DNA from: Monoplex corrugatus
Lineage: Eukaryota; Mollusca; Gastropoda; Littorinimorpha; Ranellidae
Direction: 5' to 3'
DNA length: 64,000 nucleotides
Assembly: GCA_030674185.1 (NCBI GenBank)
Contig: JAPXFY010000018.1
Coordinates: 49,827,737 to 49,891,736, forward strand
The position numbers and the translations under genes are program-made. The notes under the pieces are model-generated. The model was not told the origin of the DNA. It was given only the letters and a program-made list of their open reading frames with translations, and searched no databases. Positions 1 to 37,733 of this stretch are shown here, one piece after another (within the stretch, counting starts at the first letter, position 1; each line of letters begins with the position of its first letter).

Positions 1-1373
1 TGGTCTGCCCTTCACTGGACATCAGAAAGAAGATGCATAATAGGGAGACTGTGCAGTATCTGGTGACAAAAGGACGAGAACTCAAGGCCTTGAAACACAC
101 CCGGGGTATTATACAGAGGCTGGAGCAGACAGGAATGGAGGGTCTTCGTTACTGCTCTATCTTCGTTACTGCTCTATGTCCCAGTGGCATAATGGGCAGT
201 ACCATGACCCTCCACTACAGAACAAGGGACTGTCCCTGTAATCACAGGCTACTCACACATGTGACAATGCATGTTTTCTTGTCAACTGCTGTCTGGGATC
301 ATAGTACTCATCAGTGATGGTCTTCTGTTTAACTTGCTGTTGAACAGCTAAAAGTTCTTCCTTAACCTGAGTGGTTGTTGGAGAACAAGGAGTTAGAGAC
401 TTCATTTTTATGGAAGCTACCAGTATAAGAGTAATGCCTCCTTTCACTCTAATTGCTTTACTTTCCACAGTCCTAGGCATGAACCTGGTCATCCATCCAT
501 TCAGCAGCCAGTCAGTTGTGTTCTATGGCTTTCTGGACCAAGTACACCTTTTAGCTTTCATAATGAAAAGTAAAGGTGAAAGTTTTCCCATAACTATGAG
601 GTTGTAGTAGAGTAAGATGGTGAAGACCTTAACATTTCTTGGGGTGAGCAATATGAGGCTGGTGTCCATTTTCTCTCCCTAAGTGCTTTACCTTTCCAAA
701 TGCTGTAAAGGGGTTGGGTTCCTATTCACAGCTGGATGAACTGAAGACTACACATATTTTTTCCTTGGGGTAGGTTTACACAAACTGTACGATCAGAGTG
801 GAAGGCTGGAGCTGCAATTCTGTGCCTCTCAGGCCTCAGCATTCATAATGCTAGTCCTTTGTACACATACTGTCAATGTAGAATTGATTCCGGATGTAGG
901 ACATGACCATGAACAGTCGCAGTTTGTCAGTGCTTTCCACAAATAATGCAGCATTGTCATTTTATAGTTGACATAAACATGTTCATTACACGGCATGTGA
1001 TGTGATTAGAGGTTGTTCCAAAAGAAGGCAGCATCAGGATGATTTCATCTGTGTTTCAGTTTGCATGCTTGTAATGCTGTTTTAAACAGAGCTTAAAACG
1101 TTCCGCGTCTGGGCGGAATTCCGCATTTTCGTTTGTCAAAAAAAAAAAAAAAAAAAAAATGAAAGGAGCAAGGCATCCGTGATTGGCTTGCAAGCGTTCA
1201 TAGCAACGGCGCGCAAGTTATGGCCCCTGATTTGTCCCCGGACCCCCCCCCCCTAGTTTCAGTGGTTTTTTTCCTCCTGTTTTAAGCCCTGTTTAAACTT
1301 AGTATTACTTTTAAATACTGAATTCTGCTATTTAATCCTAGAACTTTCTTGATGATGATGGTGATGATTTCAG
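1..1373. other. Window start: intron or unresolved, no supported exon
   Basis: Presumed FANCD2 intron. It holds an unassigned open stretch at 33-317 (MHNRETVQYLVTKGRELKAL), a decayed SINE (620-840), an A20 run at about 1139-1159 and a C run at about 1244-1252. The open stretch does not match the FANCD2 segment expected before exon w1 and lacks convincing splice sites. Confidence 0.5.
620..840 (-). mobile_element. SINE family 3, decayed copy
   Basis: gaccttaacatttcttgggg, ttttctctccctaagtgct and ttacctttccaaatgctg match the body of the element at 31850-32105 in the same order. The tRNA head is hard to recognise. Confidence 0.45.
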
Positions 1374-26082
<24,709 letters not shown>

Positions 26083-26478
26083 GTCAGGTTACACATCCAC
26101 TGAAACAAGGGGGTTTCATATGCACAAATGATAATGCAGAGAGCATTCGTATCCTTAACCCTTTGACTCCTGTGTCCTATTCACCAACTGTAATAAGGTG
26201 AGGTAGTCAAAGGGTTAAGTTTTTGCTTTGCTAGCATGGTTGACAATGGGGGAAGGTGGCGGACCAAATATGGGAATCAAAGGGTTAAGTAAGATTTCAG
26301 GAGATCATGTATCACCATTATTTTTATTTTCTGTATGGAAATAATAGCCACAAGAATGCATGAAAATACAGATATAAAGGAATTAGGATTGGGGAAAGGG
26401 AATATATATGAAACATCACAGTTTGCAGATGACTTATTTCATAGTGGCCATAGAAAAATCTGTTGAAAATAAAATAAA
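26083..26478 (+). other. FANCD2 3' UTR with candidate poly(A) signals
   Basis: Non-coding sequence after the FANCD2 stop codon. Two overlapping AATAAA hexamers at 26468-26473 and 26473-26478 are the first good polyadenylation signals downstream, giving an inferred 3' UTR of about 400 nt. A 126-bp TTAA-flanked MITE lies inside it (26159-26284). No transcript data support the end point. Confidence 0.4.
26159..26284. mobile_element. 126-bp TTAA-flanked MITE in the FANCD2 3' UTR
   Basis: Flanked by TTAA at 26155-26158 and 26285-26288. Terminal inverted repeats CCCTTTGACTCC and GGAATCAAAGGG match at 11 of 12. A second internal tcaaagggttaag occurs at 26207-26219. The TTAA target site and CCCTTT ends are those of a non-autonomous piggyBac-type element. 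No coding capacity. Confidence 0.75.
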
Positions 26479-27887
26479 AGTAATGGAAATTTTTTGGAGA
26501 AAAATCTGATACAAGAACTGATATTGAAGAGGCCTCTTTTTTGTTGTTGTTTTGTTTGTTTGTTTGTTTTGTTGAACTTTCTGTTTTTGAAAAAGGAATA
26601 TTATGTCATGTTAGTTGACCAGAGAGGGAGGTGTAACTTTGTGTATGTGTCTGTCTGTGACAAAAATGAGTTAGTAAGATTTTGTCAGCTGTTTGCAGAC
26701 AGATTTTTGCCTGATCTTGGTCAGAGGTGTGGACTGTAGATGAGTGGCAAATGCATACCTTTGGTACTAAGGTCAAGGTCACATGGGCCAGAAAAGTTCT
26801 TAAAATTTAGCAGTCTTTCATGAAGAGGTGTAACAACACTTTCTAAAGAAAACCATCAGCATGCTGTCTTATACTTATTTTCATGTCTGTGTCAGTTTTC
26901 ACATTATTGTAAGTTTGGTAATGTTCTTTTCCTGTCATATACAGCAAGCATGTCTTTAACATGGACCATTTGTGCTGTATAAGTGAAAATATTATTACTA
27001 TCTCAGAAAATGTAAATTCTGTTTGCATTGTCGTGACAGTTTACCATTGTCCTCGCTTCACATCAAGTTTCATTTCTTCTGATGCTTCTTGAAGGTCACA
27101 GTGACAAAATCTTGATTGTCTTTTGAGCAGCTAAAATTTCATATAAAAGATTTTCAGCCATTTATAATTCAATCATATTGTACACATATAGCCCATCTCA
27201 ACTGTTGTTGCATAAACAGTCAAGGCATACAAAGAAACTTTTTATCATAAGGGTTGTTATGTCGTTAGTGTGAACAACATCGTCACTGTTAAAGATTAAA
27301 GTGAACAAAGTCTCTTCCATACTTTTCATGATGTTTTGAGTCAAACCAGTTGCCCAATGCTGAAGTTTGGGTGTCTTAGGTGCATTTCCAAGACCACAAC
27401 TACAGATCTTATCATGACTCGTTGAGTTTTATGAGCCAGATATATTTGTATTTGATCTGTATAGTTGGTTGAATGTGAACTTCCACAAATATATTAAAAG
27501 TTTCACCGACCTCAGGTTATTTTCAAGTTCACCTGTATTTTTATTATCATCTGTATGACATAAGAGAAAGATTATCTGTATGACTTCACCATTGTAATCT
27601 TTTATCTTTAAACCAACCAGACACATCCATAACTTTCTGGCTTTTTTTTCATCTTTTTGTGTTTGTTGAAGCAAAGTTCAGTACATTTCTAGTATTTATT
27701 AGCATAACTATTCCTTTTTGTCTGTAGATGTACACTGAGGAAGAAAGGCTTTACTCGTGGAATCATTATTACTAATATGCATGACTGATTTCAAGAAACG
27801 ACAGTTTCTCTCATTGACATGAATATAACTAAGTATAACACTTATTCCATCCTGAAGCTTTTTATTCATTTAAGTCATTCATTAAGG

Positions 27888-28436
27888 AACACATCCCCCT
27901 GTGGCGATGCCGAGGGCTCTTGCAGTATGAATAGTATCCCCACCTTCTGGAATTTCTGTCCTCTTTTCTGTCACTCTCTTTGTTTCTACCTTGTTCTTCT
28001 CCTTGCTGTCATTTCTTCCTATCATTTTCTGCCTTGCTGGTTCATTCACCTGTATGTGTTCGATAAAGTCTTATGTACTTTTTCTTAGGATTGATAATTT
28101 GGGTACATGTATTAAGTGCATTTTTGGCTCTAGGGAAGTGAGATTCGCGGAAGCAATTTTAGGTAATTTATGCCTATTTTTATATGTTTTGGTGTCCTTA
28201 GGTATGCTTAAATTTTTATTCAGGTGTCTTGTAAATCCTTTGTGCAGTAAGTTGGACGGAGTGTTCAATGCCAGGGGCATGTCCTTAGATTATGTGTGCG
28301 AATGCATTCATGTGTACTTAATTTTCTTTTCTTTTTTTTTTCCTGTTGAAGTTTTGTATGTTTTGAAGCGGTTATGGCCCTGATATGGCTGTACGCAATT
28401 GGCTGGGCTTTAAACGGAAATAACAATAACAGTAAG
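27888..28436 (+). repeat. ~550-bp dispersed repeat, copy 3
   Basis: Starts near catccccctgtggcgatgcc and ends near gggctttaaacggaaataac. Downstream of FANCD2, in the intergenic region. Confidence 0.75.
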
Positions 28437-28639
28437 AAACACATGCAAACATGACCACACAGGAACAAAATAATCTCTGTTTGTTCTAGAGTCTAATTGC
28501 AGTATCCAGGTGTAAATGAGAAGATGCAGTACGTGAACATCACGCTTTTTGTACGTCAGGTTTCCTACAGTGCGAATGGAATCGATCCAAAACATGGTGA
28601 TCTTGTACTAATAACTTCACTTTTTCTTATGAAAATGAA

Positions 28640-28990
28640 CATATACGTGCATATGATCATTGCTCCCCTACCTTGTTATTTTCACTGTTATTGTAATTTA
28701 AAACAATATTGCTGCTGCTATTACTAGTACTGCTATTATTGTTGTCATGTTGTAGCTACTGTCACTACTGTTGTTGTTAAAAGTTGACATGTATTTGCTT
28801 TACGTCTATCTGCTTTTCTCTCTCATGCTTTTATAATGAATGCTAATGATTGATTGACATACGGAAGTCAGTACTTCATTTTTATAACTTCTTTGATGAT
28901 GCATGTGCTATGGTTCAGCTGTTTTCATCATAATATTAGAGTTATGTCTCCTTCTCCCTTGTTTGTTCTTAATGCTACCTTTACTTTTTT
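28640..28990. repeat. Dispersed repeat rich in TTA/TTG, copy 1
   Basis: Contains gttgacatgtatttgcttta, a following ctctctcatgctt and ttttcatcataatattag. The same order occurs at 50480-50960; a partial copy is at 29150-29430. No coding frame. Confidence 0.6.
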
Positions 28991-29149
28991 TTTTCCTTTG
29001 AGTCTATCTGTATATTTTTTACAGAAATGTATATATTATTGCTACTACTTATATTATTATTATGTAATTATTGTTTTTGTTGTCATTTTTTATTTTTATA
29101 ATGTATACGTATTATTTCTACTATTGTTATTGTAGTTTTTGTTTTTTTA

Positions 29150-29430
29150 CAAGGATGTGCATATTATTGCTACTACTTCCATGATGTTATTATTGATTTT
29201 GTTGTTATTTTTATAATATATACATATTATTGCTACTACTTTTATTATTATTATGTTATCACTGTTTTTTGTTGTTATTGTTACGGGTTGACATGTATTT
29301 GCTTTACATGTGTCTGCCTTTGTCTTTGTGCTTTTGTAAAGTCCTTGATTAATGACATAAAAGTTGATATTTTATTACAATTCATTTTTATGACTTCTTT
29401 CGTATTGTATGTGGTATAGTACGGGGAATT
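29150..29430. repeat. Dispersed repeat rich in TTA/TTG, copy 2
   Basis: Contains gttgttattgttacgggttg, acatgtatttgctttacatg and ttttatgacttctttcg, in the order of the copy at 28640. Two copies lie near each other in the same orientation. Confidence 0.55.
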
Positions 29431-29821
29431 TTTGTTGTTTTTTTATATGCTTATATGAGTGGAGTGGCAAGGACTAGCATTTATGACAGATCCAGTGGGA
29501 CCTAATGCTATTATCCATCAGTAACAAAGTGGTTTAAAGTTTGCCACATGTGCACGAACACACCTGCACACTTGCACTCTGACACAGACAACGCACACCT
29601 GTATGCATGCACTTTATGCACACCACACACACACACACACCACACACACCCACACATACACACACACACACAAATATATGCATGCACAATCTTTTCACAG
29701 AAATGGAGATATCATCAGAATGGCTTGACCATCATGTTTCGTTTTTATACTTGCCTTTTTAAAAGTTCATTTTTAGTGTTTAGTGACAGAGCTGTTTTTT
29801 TTTTTTTTCTATACATCAACT

Positions 29822-30352
29822 GATGTAGAACAGCCTAAGGCATGGATCCAATCAATGTAGATGCCTATCAATTAACATCACGAAAAGAGTTCTTCAGTAT
29901 TATAAAGAACTTATATTGTTGCATGGATGTGAAGCTTGGACAGTCAACATGCAAGGGCAGAACCAGATGGAAGCAGCTGAAATATGGTTTCTGAGAAGAA
30001 TGTTGAGAGTTCCATGAACAGCAAAGAAAACAAATGAGACAGTCTTGAAGGAGGCAGACACAAGAAGAACATTAATGAAGGTTAGGAAAAGACGAGCAAC
30101 ATATATAGGACATTTTATGAGGCAAGAGAAATTAAAGTTGTATAAGGCATTTTATGAGGAAAGAGAAATCAGAGCAGCTGGTCACAACAGGAAAGCAGGA
30201 GGGAAAAAGAGCACCAGGTAGACCCACGAAAAAAAACGTTGGACGGACTTGCAGAGTGGCTGAGGGTGGGAGATGTACTTGCAGCGACAAGGGATAGATT
30301 TGTATGGAGGACCATGATCACCAATGCTATGCAGCAGGGCACATGGTGGTGA
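29822..30352 (+). pseudogene. LINE RT 3'-end relic, same family as 10670-11415
   Basis: The plus strand encodes ITKRVLQYYKELILLHGCEA, WTVNMQGQNQMEAAEMWFLR and KRRATYIGHFMRQE, with at least one in-frame stop (after LRVP) and an internal ~40-bp duplication near 30120-30165. It ends near a TACATACA repeat at 30355, probably the LINE tail. Confidence 0.75.
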
Positions 30353-31119
30353 TATACATACATACATACACACACACATATATATATATAGCGAGAGAGA
30401 GAGAGATATAGACAGATAAATATACATATATAGGGAGAGAGAGAGATACATATACATGTATATACATGTAATCAAACACATAACCTTCTGGCTGTTATCT
30501 CCTCGGTCAGATTTCTTTCCTATGATGTCTGAATTCAGTGTAATTATGTATGTATGTATGTGTTCATATATGTACATATGTGTATTCTCCAAAAAATTAC
30601 ATCTGTGTTATTGACATGCAATTAACATAATATCAAAATGCATTATCAAGTATTGTGTGTATAACTCGTGTAAATATTGATATGTAGATATATTTACCAA
30701 AAATTAAAAAGACAGAAGTTTGAAAAAAAAAGTGTTCTCATACTCAGTGTATTAAAATGAAAATATGTTTGCAAAGAATATGCCTTTTTGTTGCTTAACA
30801 CACATTACAAAACATCTTTTGACTTCGATTGAAATGATCTTGTTTGATCACAACAACATTTTTACCATATGCACTACAGTTTGCTCTATTCTGGGAACGT
30901 ACAAAGCCAAAACATGGTGCATGCTTTTCCCCCATATGCGTTTTGTTGTTGTTGTTTTGTTTTTTTGTGTTGGTTTTTTTGTTGTTTTTTGTCACCTTCA
31001 AAAGTTAATTTTTCTACAGAATTGTGCTGAGACAACTCTCCCTATTTTTGTTTTGATTTTTTGCATTGGGATTTTTTTTTTTTATATATATGTGCTAAGT
31101 GCAGAATTTTTTTATAGGT

Positions 31120-31390
31120 GATCTTCTTGGCCTGGTTAGGAAAATGAAAATGAAACACTGGACATGCAATGAGACATCAGAGCTGTCATGTAATGAAGAC
31201 TGTGGCCCAGGGCAAAATGGAGGGCGAGAGGAAGACCACCAACTTCCTATGTAGAGAACATGGCCAAGTGGAAAAAGTTGCCGAAAGATGAAATCTGCAG
31301 GAGGACTGTAGACAGAAGGGGATGGAGACAGCTGATGGGGCATGTATCAGCGGCTACCATCAAGAATGATGTCACCGACAGGGGAAGGTG
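31120..31390 (+). pseudogene. LINE RT C-terminal relic, second LINE family
   Basis: Frames on the plus strand give KTVAQGKMEGERKTTNF and then ENMAKWKKLPKDEICRRTVD and RRGWRQLMGHVSA. These are typical of the C terminus of endonuclease-RT LINEs, here frameshifted. No intact frame remains. Confidence 0.6.
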
Positions 31391-31849
31391 AAGTGCATAT
31401 TGCACATGGGACCTTGATTCAACGCCTCATTCAAATGACTAAAACCGAGACCACCACTCAAGTTCTAGTGGAAGGAGGGAGGCAATCCCTGTCCTACTGG
31501 GTATTGAACCCAAGACTTGTTGTTTCCAAGGCAGGTAGTCTACACACTCTGCAGATATGTTTTGAGCTATCCTTTTGGTTTGTACCAACCAGACATTCTT
31601 GGGATGGGATTCACAACAGGCCTGTTGAACTCCACTGAAGTGACCCAGAGGCAGTGCAAGGTCTTCTCTGGTGGGTCGCCTGATGGCAGCGTGACATCTG
31701 GTTCACATGGGTATCTTAGCATTGGGTCTTGGACTGAATGGTGGTGTGTTGTGGAGCCAGAATGAGCAATGTGTTATTAGCGAAATTGAGACGGCACAGA
31801 AGTTGGTTTTGAAGAAGAAAGGTGAAGATTGTCCCATAACCCTGAGAAC

Positions 31850-32105
31850 ACAGGTGATGAGATGTTAGCAACCTTAACTTTTCTCAGGGCAAGCATTATA
31901 AAGGTGCTGCCAGTCTCCTCTCCCTCATTGCTTTACATTCCCTAACTACAAAGAAAATCAGCCATCCATTCACTGTTGGGAAGACTGAAGGCTGCATGCA
32001 CATATAACATTCCACAGGCATGATTCGCACCCAAGCTCACACATGCAAGCAGATTGAAAGATGAGTGCTCTACCTCTGCGCCAGCTGAGCCACATACAGT
32101 AGTTA
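31850..32105 (-). mobile_element. tRNA-derived SINE, family 3
   Basis: The minus-strand head reads gtggctcagctggcgcagag, gtagagcactcatctttc and gggtgcgaatcatgcctg, a clear tRNA-like A and B box pair. The body contains gcaatgagggagaggag. A related body occurs at about 620-840. Confidence 0.65.
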
Positions 32106-32142
32106 GGTTGAAAAAAATTAAACCCATGTGACAGGCACATTT

Positions 32143-32592
32143 GCCATGATGCAGTAGTTAGCACAACCGGACTACCTACTGGATGGTTGTGGGTTTGAAT
32201 CCCAATCAGTGTGGTTAAAATCATTGTGGGATTTTTCAGCTCCAACCAGATTCTACCCACACTTGAGCATGCTGTAGGTTCATTGAAAAGACTGGGACTA
32301 TGGAGTCAAGCCTCATCCACTTCATGAATGCGTCAAATCCCCTGACCAGCATTGCAGGTGTCTGTATCTCTTGAGCCTGGTTGACCCTGGCATGTATTAT
32401 GATAGTAAGCATTGAAACAGTGCTGTCGAACAGTCTCATTCCTAGATGGAACTCCTTAGCATCAAAATTATCATCCCTGTCATCATCATCATCATCACAG
32501 CACCATAAAAATTTTCCAAGCTTCTGAATGGGACAGGAAGAAAAATGAGCACAAACAAAACTGCCAAAACGAAATGATCATTTAAAAAAAAG
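32143..32592 (+). mobile_element. tRNA-derived SINE, family 1, copy 2
   Basis: Head gatgcagtagttagcacaac and gggtttgaatcc, body attgtgggatttttcagctc and gagcctggttgaccctgg. Same order of motifs as the copy at 14989. Intergenic. Confidence 0.75.
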
Positions 32593-32749
32593 CCTTGCGG
32601 CAAATTACACTAAAATTCTATGTATGCAAACACTGGAGAACTGATTCAGTTAACAGCATCACATATATTATTCACAACTGGGGTATCATTGATCAGCATG
32701 ATCTGTAACCAAGGACTGCCTGTATGCTGCTATGTTTCGGCCGTCTTTG

Positions 32750-33295
32750 TTTTTTATGTTATCGTTATTGTTGTTTAAAGCCCAGCCAACCGCATAGAGC
32801 CATATCAGGGCTACAACCAATTTAAAACATACACAAAACTTCAACAGGAAAAAGAAAAGAAAATTAAGTATACACATGAATGCATTTGTGCACATAATCT
32901 AAGGACATGCCCCTGGCGTTGACCATCTACCACTCCAATTTATCACACAGGGAATCCAAAAAACATACCTGAATACAAATCTAAACACAACCAAGGACAC
33001 CATAACATGTACAAAAATGGGCACAAATTACCCAAAACTACATCTCGCATCCCTAGAGCCAAAAATGCACATAACACGTGTACCCAATTATCAGTCCTAA
33101 GAAAGTATGTAAGATTTATCGAACACATACAGGTGAATAGATCAGCAAGGCAGAAAATGATACTAAGAAATGACAGAAAGCAAAGGAGGAAGAATGAAAC
33201 AAAGAGTGACAGAAAAGAGGAAATTTCTAACCGAGAAGGTGGAGATACTTTTTATACTGAAACAGCCCCCGGCATCCCCACGGGGGATGGGAATA
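32750..33295 (-). repeat. ~550-bp dispersed repeat, copy 4
   Basis: Reverse orientation: begins gttgtttaaagcccagccaa and ends cccccggcatccccacgggg. A short plus-strand open frame (33007-33300) is part of the repeat and not a gene. Confidence 0.75.
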
Positions 33296-34177
33296 GCTGA
33301 TGATCAATTGTCATAGATCACAAAAGATCAGCAATGTTGGGTCCAGTTAGTACTTGGATGGGTGACTGCTTGGTAACACTGGCAGCTGCTTGCATATTAA
33401 AAGACAGACACACACAAAGGGTAAAAAGAGGAACAGTTCTTTATTTTAGTTTCTTCTGTTTCTAGAAATATAAACAACATATCAAGCATCACTCACACAC
33501 AGACTGATACACACAGTTGACAAATTTCCATCCAGTTCATACTTTATTGTTATAAATTGGCAAATCATGTCATGCTTCTTAAGTAGTACATTAACAAACA
33601 GAAGGTGATACAATTCCCGTCATACCAAAAGCAATCCCCCTCCCCCCCAAAAAATAAAAAATTCTGATAAATACAATTATGATCTGATACCAGGGGACAA
33701 GGCACACATCATCATAGGTTTACTTCATACCCTCTAACTGACAGTTGGTTGGTTTGATTTAAGAGAGGAAGAGAGAAGGCAAATTAATCCCACTTTCATA
33801 CTGGCAGATAAAACAATACCTAGCACAAGCCAAGTAAAAAACAACTTAGCATTATTACCAGTTGGCACAGACGAACTTGAAAAAATATACATAGAAAACG
33901 TAAAAGCTTTTGAAAGATTTGAGAATGTAGATGAGATGTCCAGGAAAATGAATGTGCCTTGTAATTAAACAATAATGGTAATACAACAGAGATGTGTGAA
34001 GTAAACAATTCACTGCTTTTGCTAACAAGGAAGCTTTAGCAGTGCTCCAATTACAACTTTTGACATGTTTTCTTCTCATGAAACTAAATGCTGCCCCATT
34101 CTACAAGTTTACATAACTTCAAGTAACGTAATCTTCACTATCAACAGTGAACACTCGCAGCTACTTGAAGAGAAGAT

Positions 34178-34758
34178 GGTCTATTATAATTATTATTATC
34201 AATAGTGCTTAAAGACCAGCTGGCTGTTCAGAGCCATATCAGGATTATAACCATATCAAACAAAACACACAAACTATCCTGGAAAAAAGAAAACCAGTAA
34301 AAGAAAATTAAGTACAACTACATACATCATTGCATCCATCAAATAATTTAAGGATATGCCCTTAGTGTTGACTATTCCTCCCAATTTATCATCATGAGGA
34401 TTTAAAAAAAATCAAACCAGAATACAAATGCATAAACACTAAGTACACAAAAACAGATAAAAACTGGCCTAAATTACCTTATACTGCCATAATACAGTTC
34501 ACATTTCCTTACAGCTTAAAATGCAATTAATATATGTACTCAATGATCAAGCCTAAGGGACAAAGCATGAAAGGCTTGTGGAAAATACAAAGATGAATGG
34601 ACCAACAAGACTGAAAATGAGACAGAAAGAGATGACAGAAAACAAAGGAGCATGGCATAAACAAAGGAGTGACAGAAAGAGGAAATTTCTTGCACACATT
34701 TTCCAGAAGGGATACAACTTATACTGTAAAAGCCCCCGGCATTCCACAGGGGAATAAA
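34178..34758 (-). repeat. ~550-bp dispersed repeat, copy 5, more diverged
   Basis: Reverse orientation: contains gtgcttaaagaccagctgg, agagccatatcaggat and, at the other end, agcccccggcattccacagg. More diverged than copies 1-4. Confidence 0.7.
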
Positions 34759-34999
34759 AAAAGATCAATAGGTACAAAATGTTTTTACAATGACACAGAG
34801 GCAACTGGGAAAAAACAACACATATAGGCCTATACATGAAAGAACTATAAACATAATGATGCTGAACAACAGTTCACAACGGCAAGAATAATGTACCATG
34901 TATGTTAATAATAATTAACAAAGGTGGGATTGACAGACAACAGATGTATAAGTCAAGTGATGAAATGATCTACACAATATACAGTTGTTAGAAGATGAT

Positions 35000-35920
35000 C
35001 TTAGAAATAATCAAATATGGAAAGCTAATCACTGAAAAGACAGACAACTACATACATTATTTTCTTGACTATTATCCATGAATTAAGATACAACAGAAAA
35101 ACAAAATTAAAAAAGAGATTGCCCTAAACCAGTGGAATAAAGCAAGAGATCAAACGAAAGAAAGCCATGGTATACCAACATTTTCCCTTGGAGGGCATTG
35201 ACTAATGTAGTCACTTTGGGTTGCCATTTTGCTAGTAGTAGCAATGAAAATGGACCAAACCCTTTCAATGAATCTCATATACTAACGACACTCATTTGGT
35301 AAAAGTGTTATCATTCAATCATAGCTGAGAACTTGCTGAAACGCTTCTCAAGATTCCACCATTCAGATTGAATCATTACTGATCTTGTAGTTGGTCAACC
35401 AAACTTTCATAAAAATCCATACATCTGTAAATTTACATACAGCATGCCAAACATTTTGGGACATTCCAAGACAATAAAAATGTCTAAATCAGACAGTAAT
35501 CATAGAATCTTCAAAACTCTCACATAATATCTACAACACCTACACTCCAACAAAATATCTACAACACTCAAGGAGGGAGTTGCTCAACCGTACCTCTAAA
35601 TTATTCTAAGACAAGCTAAACAGACCCGTTTACAAACAAAAAGACTGACGTATAATACAACAAGCTAAAATGTGTAATTTAAGGAGCAAATGTTTAACAT
35701 CAGACATTTACCAGTACAGCATCTTATTGCAGCTAATACAACTGTTCGGTATGTGGACATACAATGATGATGCATAGACTTTTCTGTTACTGGTACATTT
35801 CACTCAAACTCATTAACTGTCTGTTGGTAGGAAGGTGTTTGACAAGCTGAAAATCTTTCGGAAACACTGCACTCAAGAATACTGAAAAAGTGCAAAATTA
35901 CAAAAAGTCACCTAGTTGTA
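35000..35920. other. AT-rich sequence, nothing recognised
   Basis: No open frame of note, no repeat shared with the rest of the window and no RNA gene seen. Confidence 0.6.
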
Positions 35921-35924
35921 ACCA

Positions 35925-36290
35925 GTTACCATGGTGCTGTGGTTAGCACAAAGGGACTTACAACTGTGAGAGTTTAAGTTCAAATCCGATTAGTCCTTTC
36001 GTAATTATGGTAGGATTTTTCAGCACTCACTGGTTCCTACCCAGAGGCGTCACTGAGAGAGCTGCTTTAATTTTTTGACCAACACAGCAGGTGTCTGCAT
36101 CTCCTGGGCCTAGCTGATGCCAGGATATATCATGAAAGGAAGCAGAGAGAACAGTCCCTGTCAAGCAGTCCCAATCCAGAATGAACTCTATGGCAACATG
36201 ATGATCATCATCAAGCACATTCATGGCATTGTGAACAATTGTTCCAGACTCCATGGCCACTGAAGTGGTTTGGAAAATGGGACAGGTGGG
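35925..36290 (+). mobile_element. tRNA-derived SINE, family 1, copy 3
   Basis: Head tggtgctgtggttagcac and gttcaaatccgat, body tggtaggatttttcagcac and gggcctagctgatgccagg. About 365 bp, more diverged than copies 1 and 2. Confidence 0.7.
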
Positions 36291-37595
36291 GGGAAAAGCC
36301 TTGTCACAAGGTTAACTCATAGTTTTAGCAACATTACAACTAGGTAAGCTCACTGAAATTTTGCAATTTTATCTCATGCAATTATGACAGGAAATGGAAT
36401 TGTGAGATTTCAAAGTTTGTAACATTTGCACTTTCCCACAATCATTAATATTATGTATGTGTGTATACATACATGCACATATAGATATAGATATATAGAG
36501 AGAGAGACAGGTAGACAGACAGATAGATAGAAATACGCTATGTAAATTGTGTAAGGTCAATGAAACCATCTTTCACTCAATTCCAGATGGCCTGACAAAG
36601 TTTCCCATTTAGAATGGGCTTTTGGTAGATTGTTGTGAATGTGTTGGCACATCTCCAACCCACCGTTTCCAGGACTCTTAGCAATGGTATACAGCTTGTA
36701 GCCTTACTTGATGTAACCACTCTGGCTGAATGAGGGGCTGAAGATGGACATGTCTGTACCATTTCCATTCTTTACTATCTGAACAATGGTATGCACTGGT
36801 TGAACTCATTATCAGTCAGAACTGGCATTGTGACTAGAATAACACCTGAGGGTGCTGGATGGGACCCAGAACAACAATGCCTCACAACTGGCCAAACAAA
36901 AGCTCATGCACACTTATACTACCAAGATCTCTAAAAAAAATTAATTACTATTGTAACTGGGATTCAGTCTACATTCTAAGACCCACGAAATCTTTGCTGA
37001 CATGTTTTTTGCCATGAGTTTCACGAGTTAAGCTTCTGTTCAGCATGAAAATAAAATCAATCTAGGACTTTACACAAAAGAAAAGAAATAAAAAGCAGAC
37101 AGAAACAGAAAATATGCCTGAAAAGTGTTAATTTGTGGTATTTCTTATATTCTCAACAACAACAAAAAACACACATTTAAAAAGCAGATGCCAAGCAAAC
37201 ACAGGAAGAATCCAGTTCAACTTCATATACATCAGTCAATAACCTTCACCTGTCAATCACATATACAAATAAATAACAGTTTATCACATGTGCATGTATG
37301 TATGTCTTTTCAAATGTATTATCAATGTCTATCACATGTGTATGCCTGTCTTTTCAGATGTCCTTGAAGCATATCAACTTACAAATGTGCTGCATGGATT
37401 TAATGGCCGTTTTCCTTACAATGTGAGAAAATGCCTCATTTTAAAACAAATTAATTTAAACAGTCTCAGCTGAGATGTCTTGTTTTAATTACCTACCATG
37501 ATGATGTAAAATTATGCAGAAAGTAGATCTGTGCTTTCATCAATCTGAAATAACCTTTGACTCACACACCCTATCAACCAATTGCAAAAACTTAA

Positions 37596-37733
37596 CCCTT
37601 TGCTCCCTCACCCTATCCACCAGCTTCCTGCTGGAATCTGGTGGACAAGGTGAGGAAGTCGAAGGGTTTTTCGCTTTGCAGAGCATGGTTGACAATGCAG
37701 GATGCTGGTGGACAGAGTGCAGGAGTCAAAGGC
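37596..37733. mobile_element. 138-bp TTAA-flanked MITE, second copy
   Basis: TTAA at 37592-37595 and 37734-37737. Ends CCCTTTGCTCCC and GGAGTCAAAGGC. The interior (gcagagcatggttgacaatg, gctggtggac) matches the element at 26159-26284. Confidence 0.7.

Noticed and set aside
33..317. 94-codon open frame at the window start as a FANCD2 exon
   Set aside because: It does not match the FANCD2 segment expected before RELD and has no convincing acceptor or donor at the right phase.
33007..33300. 97-codon plus-strand open frame
   Set aside because: It lies wholly within a copy of the ~550-bp dispersed repeat.
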